NCBI RefSeq assembly: GCF_019802285.1 | Contig: NZ_JAIEUJ010000002.1 | Coordinates: 372,001 to 436,000 of the forward strand | DNA length: 64,000 bases | DNA from: Novilysobacter antarcticus | GTDB taxonomy: Bacteria; Pseudomonadota; Gammaproteobacteria; Xanthomonadales; Xanthomonadaceae | Reading direction: 5' to 3' | Shown: positions 63,143 to 64,000 of the stretch, piece by piece | Layout: each line of letters starts with the position of its first letter | How positions within the stretch are numbered: the stretch's first letter is position 1 | Program-made: the position numbers and the translations under genes | Notes under the pieces: generated by a model | The model's input: the letters and a program-made list of their open reading frames with translations, nothing else | Databases searched by the model: none | What the model was told of the DNA's origin: nothing

Positions 63143-64000
63143 GCGCGATCCTCAAGGTCGCCGTCGACGGCGCTCATCCGTACACGATCTCCATTGGCGC
63201 GGGCCTGCTGGACGACGGCGCGTTGCTCGCCGATACGATCCGCGGCCGCCATGCCCTGATTGTCAGCGACAGCAATGTGGCCCCGCTGTATGCCGACCGC
63301 GTGCAGGCCGCGCTTCAGGACGCCCGCCCCGGTCTGGCGATCGCGCGGCTGGTCATTCCCCCCGGCGAGCACGAGAAGACCCTGGGGCGGTTCGGCGAGG
63401 TGCTGGACGCGCTCGCCGCGCTTGGCGCCACCCGCGACGCGGCGGTGATCGCCCTGGGCGGCGGCGTGATCGGCGACCTGGCCGGTTTCGCCGGCGCGTG
63501 CTGGATGCGCGGCATCGACGTTGTCCAGGTGCCGACGACGCTGCTGGCGATGGTCGACTCCTCGGTGGGCGGCAAGACCGCCGTGGACCTGCCGGCGGGC
63601 AAGAACCTGGTCGGCGCGTTCCACCCGCCGCGAGCAGTGATCGCCGATACCTCGGTGCTGCACACGTTGCCGGACCGGGAGCTGCGCGCCGGATTGGCCG
63701 AAGTGGTCAAGTACGGCGCGACAGCCGTCTCGCTGGACCCCGCCGACGCCGGGTTTCTGGAGTGGCTGGAAGCACACGCCGAGGCGCTGCTCGCGCGCGA
63801 GCCGGCGATCATCGCCGAGGCCATCGCGCGCTGCTGCCGATTCAAGGCTGCCGTCGTGGGCCGCGACCTGCTCGAGCACGGCGACCGCGCCCTGCTCAAC
63901 TTCGGCCATACCTTCGGCCACGCCATCGAGGTTGAGCAGGGCTACGCCGGTACCCACGGCGGGGGCCTCAACCACGGGGAAGCGGTGGCGGTCGGAATGG
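63139..64000 (+). CDS. aroB: 3-dehydroquinate synthase, N-terminal part (runs off the right edge)
   Basis: AroB converts DAHP to 3-dehydroquinate with NAD and a divalent metal. The first 287 residues are present. Visible are [20 protein letters not shown] (NAD-binding), [49 protein letters not shown] and the metal-binding [15 protein letters not shown]. The ATGA overlap with aroK fixes the start and shows an aroK-aroB operon. The frame has no stop before the window ends. Confidence 0.95.
   Translation, partial: MSAILKVAVDGAHPYTISIGAGLLDDGALLADTIRGRHALIVSDSNVAPLYADRVQAALQDARPGLAIARLVIPPGEHEKTLGRFGEVLDALAALGATRDAAVIALGGGVIGDLAGFAGACWMRGIDVVQVPTTLLAMVDSSVGGKTAVDLPAGKNLVGAFHPPRAVIADTSVLHTLPDRELRAGLAEVVKYGATAVSLDPADAGFLEWLEAHAEALLAREPAIIAEAIARCCRFKAAVVGRDLLEHGDRALLNFGHTFGHAIEVEQGYAGTHGGGLNHGEAVAVGM

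Noticed and set aside
1-64000. CRISPR arrays, insertion sequences, tRNA or rRNA genes
   Set aside because: No regularly spaced repeats, transposase genes, tRNA cloverleaf or rRNA sequence seen in the gaps, most of which are under 200 bp.

Overview
This is one contiguous piece of a high-G+C gammaproteobacterial chromosome. Gene content and protein style point to Xanthomonadaceae (Lysobacter, Luteimonas, Xanthomonas relatives). Pointers include the opgD-opgH pair, separate pilT/pilU, a stand-alone glycine-riboswitch gcvP, a bacterial M2 peptidase of the Xanthomonas ACE type, a THX-type ribosomal protein with a Lys/Ala tail, and the GNAT-minC-minD-minE block. No species is assigned. The window is densely coded, with about 62 protein genes and few gaps. 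I see no phage, insertion sequence, CRISPR array, rRNA or tRNA.

Layout. 1-11.6 kb: tail of ppx, periplasmic glucan genes opgD-opgH, a GNAT enzyme, rlmJ, a cation diffusion facilitator, another GNAT, mfd and a small exported protein. 11.6-15.9 kb: divergent hutF/hutI (histidine degradation through formimidoylglutamate deiminase), an M19 dipeptidase and the THX protein. 16-21.2 kb: a zinc-homeostasis block (MerC-domain membrane protein and ZnuD-like TonB receptor diverging from a Zur-like box, then Zur behind gltX). 21.2-34.5 kb: an OmpR-type two-component pair, rlmKL, a YqiA-like esterase, an AmpD-like amidase, tesB, a DUF2007 protein, a six-EF-hand protein, the N-end-rule transferase bpt with a nuclease-fold lipoprotein, a Lys-Pro-tailed protein, purT and a lipoprotein. 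34.6-42 kb: an SPFH / ribbon-helix-helix / DUF4177 / hydrolase operon behind a perfect 19-bp palindrome, an M15 carboxypeptidase, DUF423, an SRPBCC protein and a DesK/DesR-type two-component pair. 42-50.6 kb: GNAT-minC-minD-minE, a small zincin, the M2 peptidase, a Bcr/CflA transporter and a FUSC exporter. 50.6-64 kb: tandem glycine riboswitch and gcvP, pyrB-ruvX-yqgE diverging from tag, pilU and pilT, proC, a DUF4426 lipoprotein, a BtuF-like protein, pdxH, dodecin, aroK and the start of aroB.

Expression features. Many genes have a -10-like TANNNT hexamer ending 6-7 bases before the start codon and little or no Shine-Dalgarno sequence. This suggests leaderless transcripts. The extreme case is yqgE/tag, whose divergent start codons are 2 bp apart, each with a -10-like hexamer inside the other gene. 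Many operons are joined by 4-base ATGA, GTGA or TTGA overlaps. Regulatory elements visible in the DNA are the glycine riboswitch, the Zur-like box, the palindrome before the SPFH operon and a strong hairpin between minC and minD. A short remnant of a META-domain gene appears to sit at the 3' end of tag.
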